Numbered from the stretch's first letter, positions 1 to 5,078 are shown. The stretch: 5,898 nt of DNA from CAZLAK01 sp964557545 (GCA_964557545.1 CAZLAK010000067.1:1-5898); one strand, 5' to 3'. Translations and numbers: made by a program. Notes: generated by a model not told the origin, from the sequence alone.

Positions 1-811
1 CCAGATTCAGGCGCCGGATGGCCAGCGGGTACTCGGCCCGGCAGTAGATGTAGCCCTCGTCCGCCCCGATAGCGTAGCCGGCAATCATCATGCCCTCTAA
101 GACGGCGTGCGGGTCGCCCTCCAGCACGCTGCGGTCCATGAAGGCGCCCGGGTCGCCCTCGTCGGCGTTGCAGACAGCGTACTTTTTATCGCCCGGGGCG
201 TCGTGCACAAACTGCCACTTAGTGCCGGTGGGGAAGCCCCCGCCGCCCCGTCCCCTAAGGCCCGACTTCTTCACTTCGTCAATGATAGCCTGGCGGTCCA
301 TCTTGAGAGCCTTCTCAATGCCCTCGTAGCCGCCGGTGGCAATGTAGTCCTCAATGCTCTCCGGGTTGGTGCGCCCTAAGCGGGAGGTCACCGAGCGGAC
401 CTGCTTTTTATAATAGGGGTGCTCGTTCATCACGACCAGACCCTCGTACAGCTCATCGCCCTCGCCCGGGATTTGCATGGCCGCCCACTCGTAAAGCGGC
501 TGGCCGTTAACCACGTGGCTCTCCAGGAGTTTTTCCACTTTATCTGGGTAGATACCCCCGTAAATGACGCTGGCCTTGCCGGGCAGGGAGATTTCCACCA
601 GCGGTTCCTGGTAGCACATGCCTATGCAGCTCGTAAAGTCCACGTCCACGTCCAGCCCGCGCGCCGCCACCACCTCTTTTATCGCTGCCATTACCTTTTC
701 GCCGCCGGCGGCAATACCGCAGGTGCCTAAGCCCACTACCACCCGCGGCCGGGCAAGCTTGGCGCGGTACTTTTCTTCACAAGCTTTGCGCAGTTCGTCC
801 AAACTCTTCAT
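1..811 (-). CDS. nuoF: NuoF-like NADH/FMN-binding subunit (HydB/HndC/HymB type), 5' part only
   Basis: This is the N-terminal 270 residues of a NuoF-like diaphorase subunit; relatives of the HydB/HndC type have about 600, so the FMN-domain end, the 4Fe-4S site and any C-terminal ferredoxin domain lie beyond the left edge. Such subunits bind FMN and NAD(P)H and pass electrons to or from a hydrogenase or formate dehydrogenase in the cytoplasm. Residues ~20-105 form a thioredoxin-like [2Fe-2S] domain with C31, C62 and C66. The complex I 51-kDa region starts near residue 135, with the LRGRGGGGFPTGTKW glycine-rich loop at 185-199, the CNADEGDPGAF segment at 214-224 and GYIYCRAEYP at 253-262, all typical of the FMN/NADH site. 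The ATG at 811 follows GGAGGTGGAGGG, and the preceding NuoE gene stops 18 bp upstream. The ferredoxin domain lacks one usual cysteine. The family is clear; the choice between hydrogenase and formate dehydrogenase partner is not. Confidence 0.93.
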   Translation of the reverse strand, partial: MKSLDELRKACEEKYRAKLARPRVVVGLGTCGIAAGGEKVMAAIKEVVAARGLDVDVDFTSCIGMCYQEPLVEISLPGKASVIYGGIYPDKVEKLLESHVVNGQPLYEWAAMQIPGEGDELYEGLVVMNEHPYYKKQVRSVTSRLGRTNPESIEDYIATGGYEGIEKALKMDRQAIIDEVKKSGLRGRGGGGFPTGTKWQFVHDAPGDKKYAVCNADEGDPGAFMDRSVLEGDPHAVLEGMMIAGYAIGADEGYIYCRAEYPLAIRRLNL

Positions 812-829
812 AAACTCCCTCCACCTCCC

Positions 830-1306
830 CTACTCGTACTTCTCCAGTATGCCGGGAATGGCACTCGGCACCAGCCGGCCGTGCGTGTCGTTGTTCACCA
901 TCATGCACGGCGAAAGACCGCAGGCACCGATGCAGGCCACGTTCTCAATTGTATAGCGGAGATCATCAGTGGTTTCCCCGTGGCTAATGCCCAGGTAGTC
1001 CCGCACGGCCTCGTAGATTTTGGCGCCGCCCCGCACGTGGCAGGCCGTACCCAGGCAGACGCGCACGATGTTGCGCCCGCGCGGCTTTAAGTGAAACTGG
1101 GCGTAAAAAGTGGCCACCCCGAAGACCTTGCTGAAGGGCACTTTCAGCTCCTTGGCGATCCTCCCCAGCACGTCCTTGGGCAGGTAGCCGTAGATATTCT
1201 GGGCCTCTTGCAGGACGGGGATGAGGGCTCCTTTGTAGTCCCGGTACTTTGCCAAAAGCTCCTCAAGCGCTTTTTCCTGCGCGGCCCCGCTGTTTACAGC
1301 AGCCAA
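830..1306 (-). CDS. nuoE: NuoE-like [2Fe-2S] thioredoxin-fold subunit
   Basis: This 158-residue protein is a full-length NuoE (complex I 24-kDa) homologue, the small [2Fe-2S] partner of NuoF in complex I, in NAD(P)-linked [FeFe] hydrogenases (HydC/HndA/HymA) and in NAD-linked formate dehydrogenases. The N-terminal helical part carries ALIPVLQEAQNIYGYLP (about 27-43) and FSKVFGVATFYAQF. The cluster ligands are C84 and C89 (CLGTAC) and C125 and C129 (CIGAC), so all four are present; C134 is extra. I chose the TTG at 1306 because AGGAGGG stands 7-8 bases before it. The longer frame from a TTG at 1333 adds nine residues (MSTREEGRQ) and would overlap the preceding stop as TTGA, but it has no ribosome site. 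The nuoF-like gene follows after 18 bp, so the two are surely cotranscribed. The family call is secure; the exact enzyme complex is inferred. Confidence 0.93.
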   Translation of the reverse strand: MAAVNSGAAQEKALEELLAKYRDYKGALIPVLQEAQNIYGYLPKDVLGRIAKELKVPFSKVFGVATFYAQFHLKPRGRNIVRVCLGTACHVRGGAKIYEAVRDYLGISHGETTDDLRYTIENVACIGACGLSPCMMVNNDTHGRLVPSAIPGILEKYE

Positions 1307-1313
1307 TTGACGT

Positions 1314-1320
1314 CCCTCCT
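1314..1320 (-). promoter_or_regulatory. Ribosome binding site of the nuoE-like gene
   Basis: On the minus strand AGGAGGG lies 7 bases before the TTG at 1306. It is the only good Shine-Dalgarno match near the 5' end of this gene, and it lies inside the coding frame of the longer alternative starting at 1333. This decides the start in favour of 1306. Confidence 0.65.
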
Positions 1321-1329
1321 CTCGGGTGC

Positions 1330-1785
1330 TCAAATTTTTCTCATTTTAACCCCAAAAATTTTTCTGGCCCCGCCGCCGAAAGATCTCAGCGAGCCCATAG
1401 CCTCCACCTTGTCGCCCGGACGGATATCCTGGCGCGGAGCCCACACCATAAATACGCCCACCCGGCCCGTTCCGTCGCTGATCCAAAAGTGCGGGCGGTT
1501 CAACCATTTCATAGACACCGCCTCCACCCGGCCGCGCACGCGCACCGGCTCCCCCACTTCCAGCCGGCTTAAATCGCTGATCCTGTACAGCTTAAACTCG
1601 CCCGGGTCTACCTTCTCCATCTGGCGCCTGTTCATCTCACCCAAAAGGAGGGGTACACCCGCCAGGACCAGCAGCATGGGCAGCACCAAAAGCAGGAACA
1701 TAGGCTGGCGGTTTAAAGCAAAGGCCAGGAGAACCATAAAGGCAGCCAGCCCCCAGGTGACGTAAACAGGTACAGACAACCGCAC
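1330..1785 (-). CDS. Small membrane protein with two TM segments and an OB-fold domain, function unknown
   Basis: I do not recognise a named family. The protein (151 residues from the GTG at 1785) begins with two hydrophobic stretches, about residues 4-24 and 28-49, separated by a short NRQP turn, then a charged linker and a soluble domain of about residues 78-149. That domain has the rhythm of an OB-fold of the tRNA-anticodon/helicase type: VRVRGRVEAV, then HFWISDGTGRVGVFMVW, then IRPGDKVEAMGSL. CcmE-like heme chaperones also join a membrane anchor to an OB fold, but they have one anchor and an essential His that I do not see. NfeD proteins share the layout but not these motifs. The start is uncertain: GAGAGGG at 1800-1794 is 8 bases from the GTG at 1785, while the GTG at 1794 overlaps it. 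The gene sits between the channel and NuoE and ends 23 bp before the nuoE start, so it is probably translated with NuoEF. Confidence 0.8.
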   Translation of the reverse strand: MRLSVPVYVTWGLAAFMVLLAFALNRQPMFLLLVLPMLLVLAGVPLLLGEMNRRQMEKVDPGEFKLYRISDLSRLEVGEPVRVRGRVEAVSMKWLNRPHFWISDGTGRVGVFMVWAPRQDIRPGDKVEAMGSLRSFGGGARKIFGVKMRKI

Positions 1786-1815
1786 CAAAAACACCCTCTC
1801 TTATCAGCTTTGTAA

Positions 1816-1839
1816 GCAACCGGCAGCTAGCAACTGGCA
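1816..1839. repeat. Short direct repeat in the gap upstream of the OB-fold gene
   Basis: GCAACCGGCA (1816-1825) and GCAACTGGCA (1830-1839) differ at one base and are separated by GCTA. They lie just upstream of the OB-fold gene's ribosome site. Such short GCAACTGGC-type runs may be remnants of a dispersed intergenic repeat; this is only a suggestion. Confidence 0.5.
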
Positions 1840-1870
1840 GATTTGCTGGATATGGGCCGGGCTACAGGCC

Positions 1871-1894
1871 GGGCGGGCCGGCAAAAGCCCGCCC
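1871..1894 (-). other. GC-rich hairpin (8-bp perfect stem)
   Basis: GGGCGGGC at 1871-1878 pairs perfectly with GCCCGCCC at 1887-1894 around an 8-base loop. On the minus strand it falls between the channel gene and the OB-fold gene. No T-run follows the stem, so it does not read as a classical terminator. It could act as an mRNA processing or stability element, or as a weak attenuator that lowers expression of the downstream genes relative to the channel. The role is inferred. Confidence 0.45.
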
Positions 1895-1910
1895 CGCAAA
1901 AGAGCCGGCA

Positions 1911-1944
1911 TGTGCCCGGGGCCGCGCGCCGCGGCCCGGACACA
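1911..1944 (-). other. Long GC-rich hairpin downstream of the channel gene
   Basis: The core GGGCCGCG (1919-1926) and CGCGGCCC (1930-1937) pair perfectly around a 3-base loop. With a mismatch and a one-base bulge the stem extends to TGTG (1911-1914) pairing with CACA (1941-1944). It begins about 20 bases past the channel stop codon, where an intrinsic terminator would sit. The bases after the stem on the minus strand are ATGCCGGCTCTTTTG, with only a short T stretch, so termination would be partial at best. Confidence 0.5.
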
Positions 1945-1963
1945 GCGTGTACCTATTTTTGCC

Positions 1964-2893
1964 CTACTTCCCAACCGAAACCCCTTGGGCGCCGGGACGG
2001 TGCTCCTCGGGGAACTCGTTGCGGTAGCACAGGTAGTAAACTACGCCGATGAACACCATGCCGCCGATGATGTTGCCGATGGTGGCGGGAATAATGTTCC
2101 ACAGCCAGACATCGCCCCAGGTGAGGCCGCCGAACTTGTTCAAGAGGGCGTTCCAGGGCTTGCCGTCCACCATCTTGGTGGCCAGGGACGGGAAGCTCTG
2201 GTACACCCACAGCCCGGCGGGCAGGAAGTACATGTTGGCCACGCAGTGCTCAAAGCCGGTGGACACGAAGGCCATGATCGGGAACCAGATGCCGAAGAAT
2301 TTACCGATGAAGTCCTTGGCCGTGATGCCGAGCAGGATGGCCAGGTTGACCAGGAAGTTACAGCCAATGCCGTTTAACAGGCAGGACCACCAGCCTATGC
2401 TGCCCACCGACTTATAGGTGAGCGTCTTGGCCACGGCAATGGAGACGGCGTTCAAGGCAAAAGCGTTGGGTTCAGCAACAGTAAAGTTGCCCTGCGTAAA
2501 GGGGCCCATAACCATAAGGTAGGCGTAAGCCAGGGAACCGATGAGGTTGCCGATGTAAACAAAGAACCAGTTACGGAAGACGCTGCCCCAGCTGGTCTTG
2601 CCCATCATGGCCGCCAGCGGGCCCAGCATGGCGTCGCCGGTGAAGAGCTCCATACCCGTGAGCACGGTGGCAATTAAGCCTACTGGGAAGACGGCTCCCG
2701 TGAAGAACTTGCCCAAGCCGGCACCCAGGTACTTGGCCGCTTCCGTGCTGCAGACGGTGGCCAGGGCGGCACCGACGGCGATGAACGCACCGGACATGAA
2801 ACCGCGCAGTAAAAGCTGCCCGACGGGCAGAGACATCTTGTACTTGCCGACATTACCGGCAAGGCAGACGGTTAGTGCTGGAGGATTGGCCAT
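1964..2893 (-). CDS. Formate/nitrite transporter family channel, probably a formate channel (FdhC/FocA-like)
   Basis: This 309-residue membrane protein belongs to the FNT family: pentameric inner-membrane channels with six helices per subunit that pass formate, nitrite or related small anions. Family marks are GMELFTGDAML (80-90, the Omega-loop region), NGIGCNFLVNLAILLG (174-189, the second signature) and GFEHCVANMYFLPAG (213-227), which carries the central conserved His, H216. Hydrophobic spans lie near 28-47, 68-84, 107-128, 168-190, 200-222 and 262-288. Most relatives have 260-290 residues; the extra length is in the loop around 230-260 and the hydrophilic tail. The EH(x)VANM form resembles formate channels, and NuoEF-like genes downstream support formate over nitrite, but substrate cannot be fixed from sequence alone. 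The ATG at 2893 is preceded by GAGGGGG about 9 bases away. A promoter with an overlapping palindrome lies about 110 bp upstream. No strong terminator follows, so readthrough to the OB-fold/NuoEF genes is possible. Confidence 0.92.
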   Translation of the reverse strand: MANPPALTVCLAGNVGKYKMSLPVGQLLLRGFMSGAFIAVGAALATVCSTEAAKYLGAGLGKFFTGAVFPVGLIATVLTGMELFTGDAMLGPLAAMMGKTSWGSVFRNWFFVYIGNLIGSLAYAYLMVMGPFTQGNFTVAEPNAFALNAVSIAVAKTLTYKSVGSIGWWSCLLNGIGCNFLVNLAILLGITAKDFIGKFFGIWFPIMAFVSTGFEHCVANMYFLPAGLWVYQSFPSLATKMVDGKPWNALLNKFGGLTWGDVWLWNIIPATIGNIIGGMVFIGVVYYLCYRNEFPEEHRPGAQGVSVGK

Positions 2894-3005
2894 TAAATAT
2901 TACCCCCTCAAAGTGAAGTCGTAGATTCTAAACTGTCATTTAAGCTTTTTGGAAAATGCACAAGGAACAATGAATAAGCTAGATAAATGCAGTATACTAG
3001 AGTAC

Positions 3006-3034
3006 AATATACCATCTACTGGATAATGTATCCA
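3006..3034 (-). promoter_or_regulatory. Predicted sigma-A promoter of the channel gene
   Basis: On the minus strand a -35 box TGGATA (3034-3029; 4 of 6 to consensus) is followed after exactly 17 bp by TATATT (3011-3006; 5 of 6). The -10 box is preceded by TGG, an extended -10 signal. Transcription would start near 2999, giving a leader of roughly 105 nt before the channel ATG. The -35 box lies wholly inside a 19-bp palindrome, so a bound regulator would compete with or contact RNA polymerase. Confidence 0.6.
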
Positions 3035-3036
3035 GT
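3018..3036. promoter_or_regulatory. 19-bp palindromic operator candidate over the -35 box
   Basis: ACTGGATA (3018-3025) and TATCCAGT (3029-3036) are perfect inverted repeats with a 3-base centre (ATG). A dimeric helix-turn-helix protein could bind this dyad. It does not match the Rex, FNR or CRP consensus, and I cannot name the regulator. Its position over the -35 element suggests a repressor. Confidence 0.6.
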
Positions 3037-3402
3037 TAAGGCGGAAAATTAATAAAGTAGTTAATTAAAGCAAAGACAAAGGTGTTGCCACTTTGCATTT
3101 TCTGTTTTTCTGGCCTTTTACCACCACCTCCCCGGTGCCGCGCCCTCCCCGTATTTTTGCCTATGCCGCCTAACCCTTCACTTCTAGCTCACCACCCCCC
3201 AGTTTTTTTATTTAGCATTTTGGCGGCATTATTACTGTACCTTTTCCATTACCTGCCTGCAGTCCTTTATATGTCATATTTGTTAATAACTGGCTTAAGG
3301 GACAAAAGCGACCCACCCCTCCAAAAACTAAAACTTTTTTGAAGGATCCTCAAATATTAAATTTGAAATAACGCACCTTTATATAAAAAGCAAACGCCCA
3401 TC

Positions 3403-3435
3403 AACATTATAAATAGAAACATTATAAATAGAAAC
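3403..3435. repeat. 15-bp tandem duplication (2.2 copies)
   Basis: The unit CATTATAAATAGAAA occurs at 3405-3419 and again at 3420-3434, and flanking bases extend the exact 15-bp period over 3403-3435. It directly abuts the terminator region. Two copies with no spacer look like a replication-slippage duplication rather than an array. Confidence 0.85.
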
Positions 3436-3438
3436 CGC

Positions 3439-3472
3439 AAAAAAATGGTGACAAAATTGCCACCATTTTTTT
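3439..3472 (-). terminator. Bidirectional rho-independent terminator
   Basis: AAAAAAATGGTG (3439-3450) pairs with CACCATTTTTTT (3461-3472) around a 10-base loop. On both strands the GC part of the stem (GGTG/CACC) is followed by a run of seven T, so it can work in either direction. In the direction of the genes it lies about 157 nt after the cyclo-ligase stop and most likely ends the ACT-MNT-HEPN-cyclo-ligase transcript. It also insulates the channel promoter from it. Confidence 0.8.
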
Positions 3473-3486
3473 ATGCAAAGTTAACA

Positions 3487-3522
3487 TATGCTTGTGAAAG
3501 TTTTTACTTATGCTTGTGAAAG
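3487..3522. repeat. Two 14-bp direct repeats 22 bp apart
   Basis: TATGCTTGTGAAAG occurs exactly at 3487-3500 and 3509-3522. The 22-bp period is about two turns of B-DNA, so proteins bound to both would face the same side. Each copy starts a TGTGA-N6-TTAC(A/T) dyad (3493-3508 and 3515-3530) that resembles CRP/FNR-family sites; the TTGTGAA part also resembles a Rex half-site. No target promoter could be assigned. Confidence 0.7.
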
Positions 3523-3561
3523 CTGTTACATAATTAAAAAACTTGAACTCGAACACAACAA

Positions 3562-3634
3562 TTCTTAAAATAAAACACCAAAATTTGTTTTTAAAGATGT
3601 AATTTGTTCTTAAAAATTCATACTGTCCTTAAAA
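3562..3634 (-). repeat. Degenerate TTTTAAG-type repeat series
   Basis: TTAAA cores occur at 3565, 3591, 3610 and 3629, the last three exactly 19 bp apart. The two middle copies share AATTTGTTTTTAAA (3582-3595) and AATTTGTTCTTAAA (3601-3614), one mismatch in 14. The last copy includes the TAA stop of the cyclo-ligase gene. In such AT-rich DNA part of this could be chance; the 19-bp near-duplicate is the firmest part. Confidence 0.45.
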
Positions 3635-4285
3635 GTGCCTACAGGCAATTGTCCGCTCTTCGGTGACAATAAAGTGCACCGGCACGTCGTGCGGCTCCGG
3701 TTGCACGTCCTCCACTACCTGCAGCTCGAAGGCCAGGCCCAAAAAGACGGCCCCCGGCCGGGTTTCCCGCAAAAAGCGGTCGTAGTAGCCGGCTCCGTAG
3801 CCCAGCCGGTAGCCGCGCCAATCAAAGGCCACGCCGGGTACAACGATCAAGTCAAAGTCCGCCGGGGAAGCCGGGCGCAGGCACTCGGGCTTAGGCTCCG
3901 GCACCCCGTAGCGGCCCGGTGCCAGGTCTTTGGGGAAATCGCGAACAAGCGAGGGCAAAAGCCGCCTCCCCGGCAGGCAGAACGGCACAGCCACCACTTT
4001 GCCGGCGGCCAGGGCGTCCTCGATGAGCGCTTCCGTGCGCACTTCACTGCCAAAGCTCGCGTAGCACACAACGGCGGACGCCCGCCTGTACGCCGGATGC
4101 GTCAGCACTCTTTCGGCAATGCGGGCGCTCTTTTCGGCAATTTCCGCCGCCGATTGGGCGTCCCTGGCCGCTCGCATTTTTTGGCGCAGCAAACCTTTGC
4201 TGCCGGCAAAAAGCGCCGGCCTGCTGCCGGCCACCACTTCTCCGCGGCGCCCCTCCTGGCAGCCGTTATCCCTGCTTTTGCCCAC
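3629..4285 (-). CDS. 5-formyltetrahydrofolate cyclo-ligase (methenyl-THF synthetase)
   Basis: The enzyme uses ATP to convert 5-formyl-THF to 5,10-methenyl-THF in the cytoplasm, returning this side product to the active folate pool. The 218-residue product has the family's N-terminal LLRQKMRAARDA (32-43), the substrate-site stretch CYASFGSEVRTEALIEDAL (74-92), YGVPEP (126-131), and the signature VVPGVAFDWRGYRLGYGAGYYDRFL (148-172), whose Gly-rich loop binds ATP phosphates. The end HDVPVHFIVTEERTI is also typical. Conserved sequence starts near residue 30, so the first part is longer than usual (family about 180-200). The GTG at 4285 has AGGAG 9 bases upstream, so I keep it; a GTG at 4237 behind GGAGG could also serve, giving about 202 residues. 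The HEPN gene ends 63 bp upstream. In an organism using the Wood-Ljungdahl pathway this salvage would matter, but the enzyme itself is nearly universal. Confidence 0.95.
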   Translation of the reverse strand: MGKSRDNGCQEGRRGEVVAGSRPALFAGSKGLLRQKMRAARDAQSAAEIAEKSARIAERVLTHPAYRRASAVVCYASFGSEVRTEALIEDALAAGKVVAVPFCLPGRRLLPSLVRDFPKDLAPGRYGVPEPKPECLRPASPADFDLIVVPGVAFDWRGYRLGYGAGYYDRFLRETRPGAVFLGLAFELQVVEDVQPEPHDVPVHFIVTEERTIACRHF

Positions 4286-4348
4286 TTTATGCCACTCCTG
4301 TTCTTTGACTCCGGGAAAGAAAAGCTTGTCCTGGGCACCGCGCTAGCC

Positions 4349-4756
4349 CTACAGCCCCGTTGCCTCGGCTACTGATTTTACTACTTCCGCAGCCAGGGCC
4401 ACCGCCTCTGCCGCCGCCTGAGAGTCGTAAACCCTGGCCGGAATGCCGTCGGGCAGGCCGTTAGGGTAGCGAGTAGGAATGTAATACCCGTCGAGGACAG
4501 CCCAGCGGGAGGCCCTGCCCTTAAGCCCTGCCTCGTACTCGGCAGCCCTGCCGGCCAGCACGGCAACCGAATGGCCGAGAACTATTGTTTCACCGCGGGC
4601 GTACAAAAACGCCTTTAAGGCCTTCTCAGCCACCTGCTGCGCCAAAAAGCAGGCAATGTGATAGCCGCCTTCTTCTGCGAGCTTCCCGGCCCACTTCAAG
4701 TCCTCCCTGGCTTGATCCAGCCACCTCTTGGCCTCCTCAGCCGGCCCTCTTCTCAT
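4349..4756 (-). CDS. HEPN-domain protein, partner of the MNT nucleotidyltransferase
   Basis: This 135-residue all-helical protein fits the HEPN family: WLDQAREDLKWAGKLAEEGGYHIACFLAQQVAEKALKAFLY occupies about 12-52, followed by GHSV (61-64) and the LDGYYIPTRYPNGLPDG segment (88-104) seen in one branch of the family. HEPN proteins encoded next to MNT proteins form toxin-antitoxin-like pairs, in which active HEPN toxins are RNases with an R-x4-6-H motif. Here the only fitting Arg-His pair is R54 and H62, spaced by seven residues, and no RX4HXY is present, so RNase activity is doubtful. The ATG at 4756 is preceded by GGGAAGGG, 6 bases away, and lies 20 bp inside the end of the MNT gene, so translation is probably coupled. 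The domain call is strong; whether it is a toxin is uncertain. Confidence 0.88.
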   Translation of the reverse strand: MRRGPAEEAKRWLDQAREDLKWAGKLAEEGGYHIACFLAQQVAEKALKAFLYARGETIVLGHSVAVLAGRAAEYEAGLKGRASRWAVLDGYYIPTRYPNGLPDGIPARVYDSQAAAEAVALAAEVVKSVAEATGL

Positions 4757-5078
4757 ACAAAACCCTTCCCTCTTCCAGCGCTTTTTTTATAAACGGTCTT
4801 TCTTTAACTTCCTGCCATTCGCCGGGGGTGTAAACGAGGATATCAGCGGCCACGCGCGGCATAAGCTTGCCGTAAACACCGGCTGCGCGCCGCACAAAGG
4901 GCTCGTCGCTTTCCATTACCACGAGCAGGTCCAGATCAGTCAGGGCGTCGCGCCGGCCGCGGGCGTATGAGCCGAACAGGATAATTTTCTCGGCACCGAG
5001 GTCTTTTAAGCATTCAGTCAGGCGCCTGAGTTCCTCTTCTAAAATCTCTGCCACATCGCTGTCGTTACCGTACAACAT
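4737..5078 (-). CDS. MNT-type minimal nucleotidyltransferase (pol-beta fold), likely antitoxin of the HEPN pair
   Basis: The 113-residue protein has the minimal nucleotidyltransferase layout. An N-terminal helix (about 6-27) is followed by strand KIILFGSYARG with G36-S37, then D48-L-D50, giving the exact GS-x10-DxD motif; D79 in VAADILVYT is the likely third metal-binding acid. The catalytic set is thus intact. Characterised MNT antitoxins such as MntA add AMP groups to the cognate HEPN protein and silence it; by analogy this one may modify the HEPN product encoded directly downstream. The genes overlap by 20 bp (4737-4756), antitoxin first, the usual order. The ATG at 5078 has only a weak ribosome site, but sits 31 bp after the ACT gene, so translation may depend on upstream ribosomes. 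The family is certain; function as an antitoxin is inferred. Confidence 0.9.
   Translation of the reverse strand: MLYGNDSDVAEILEEELRRLTECLKDLGAEKIILFGSYARGRRDALTDLDLLVVMESDEPFVRRAAGVYGKLMPRVAADILVYTPGEWQEVKERPFIKKALEEGRVLYEKRAG

Larger units (their letters stand above)
2894..3628. other. Long, mostly AT-rich intergenic region with regulatory sites and no convincing gene
   Basis: About 735 bp separate the cyclo-ligase stop from the channel start. No frame on either strand combines a ribosome site with a plausible protein. Contents in order from the channel gene: a leader of about 105 nt; a promoter with a 19-bp palindrome (3006-3036); a C-rich and pyrimidine-rich plus-strand stretch (about 3110-3205) of unknown role; a terminator (3439-3472) beside a 15-bp tandem duplication; paired 14-bp direct repeats (3487-3522); and loosely repeated TTTTAAG motifs (3562-3634). 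A structured RNA between about 3040 and 3340 cannot be excluded, but I recognise no known riboswitch. Confidence 0.7.

Noticed and set aside
1091..1765. 224-codon plus-strand open frame opposite the NuoE and OB-fold genes
   Set aside because: It is a shadow of two minus-strand genes, with a low-complexity Ser/Pro/Arg-rich translation and no ribosome site pattern.
3163..3229. Inverted repeat ATGCCGCC / GGCGGCAT 51 bases apart
   Set aside because: An 8-bp match at this distance is expected by chance fairly often in such a region, and nothing around it suggests a conserved RNA fold.
3082..3342. 86-codon open frame on the plus strand with hydrophobic and proline-rich translation
   Set aside because: It starts with GTG without a ribosome site, its composition follows the local C- and T-rich DNA, and it shows no family motif. 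It would also run against every other gene in the window.
3350..3366. Palindrome TCAAAT-N5-ATTTGA
   Set aside because: A 6-bp AT-rich dyad with no promoter nearby; not distinguishable from chance in this AT-rich stretch.
3403..3522. Possible CRISPR-like array from the clustered short repeats
   Set aside because: The repeats are 14-15 bp, only two copies each, of different sequence, and lack the 30-40 bp spacers and cas genes of a CRISPR locus.
3635..4375. 246-codon plus-strand open frame opposite the cyclo-ligase and HEPN genes
   Set aside because: It is antisense to a clearly recognised enzyme; long antisense frames are common in GC-rich genes. The translation has no domain signature.
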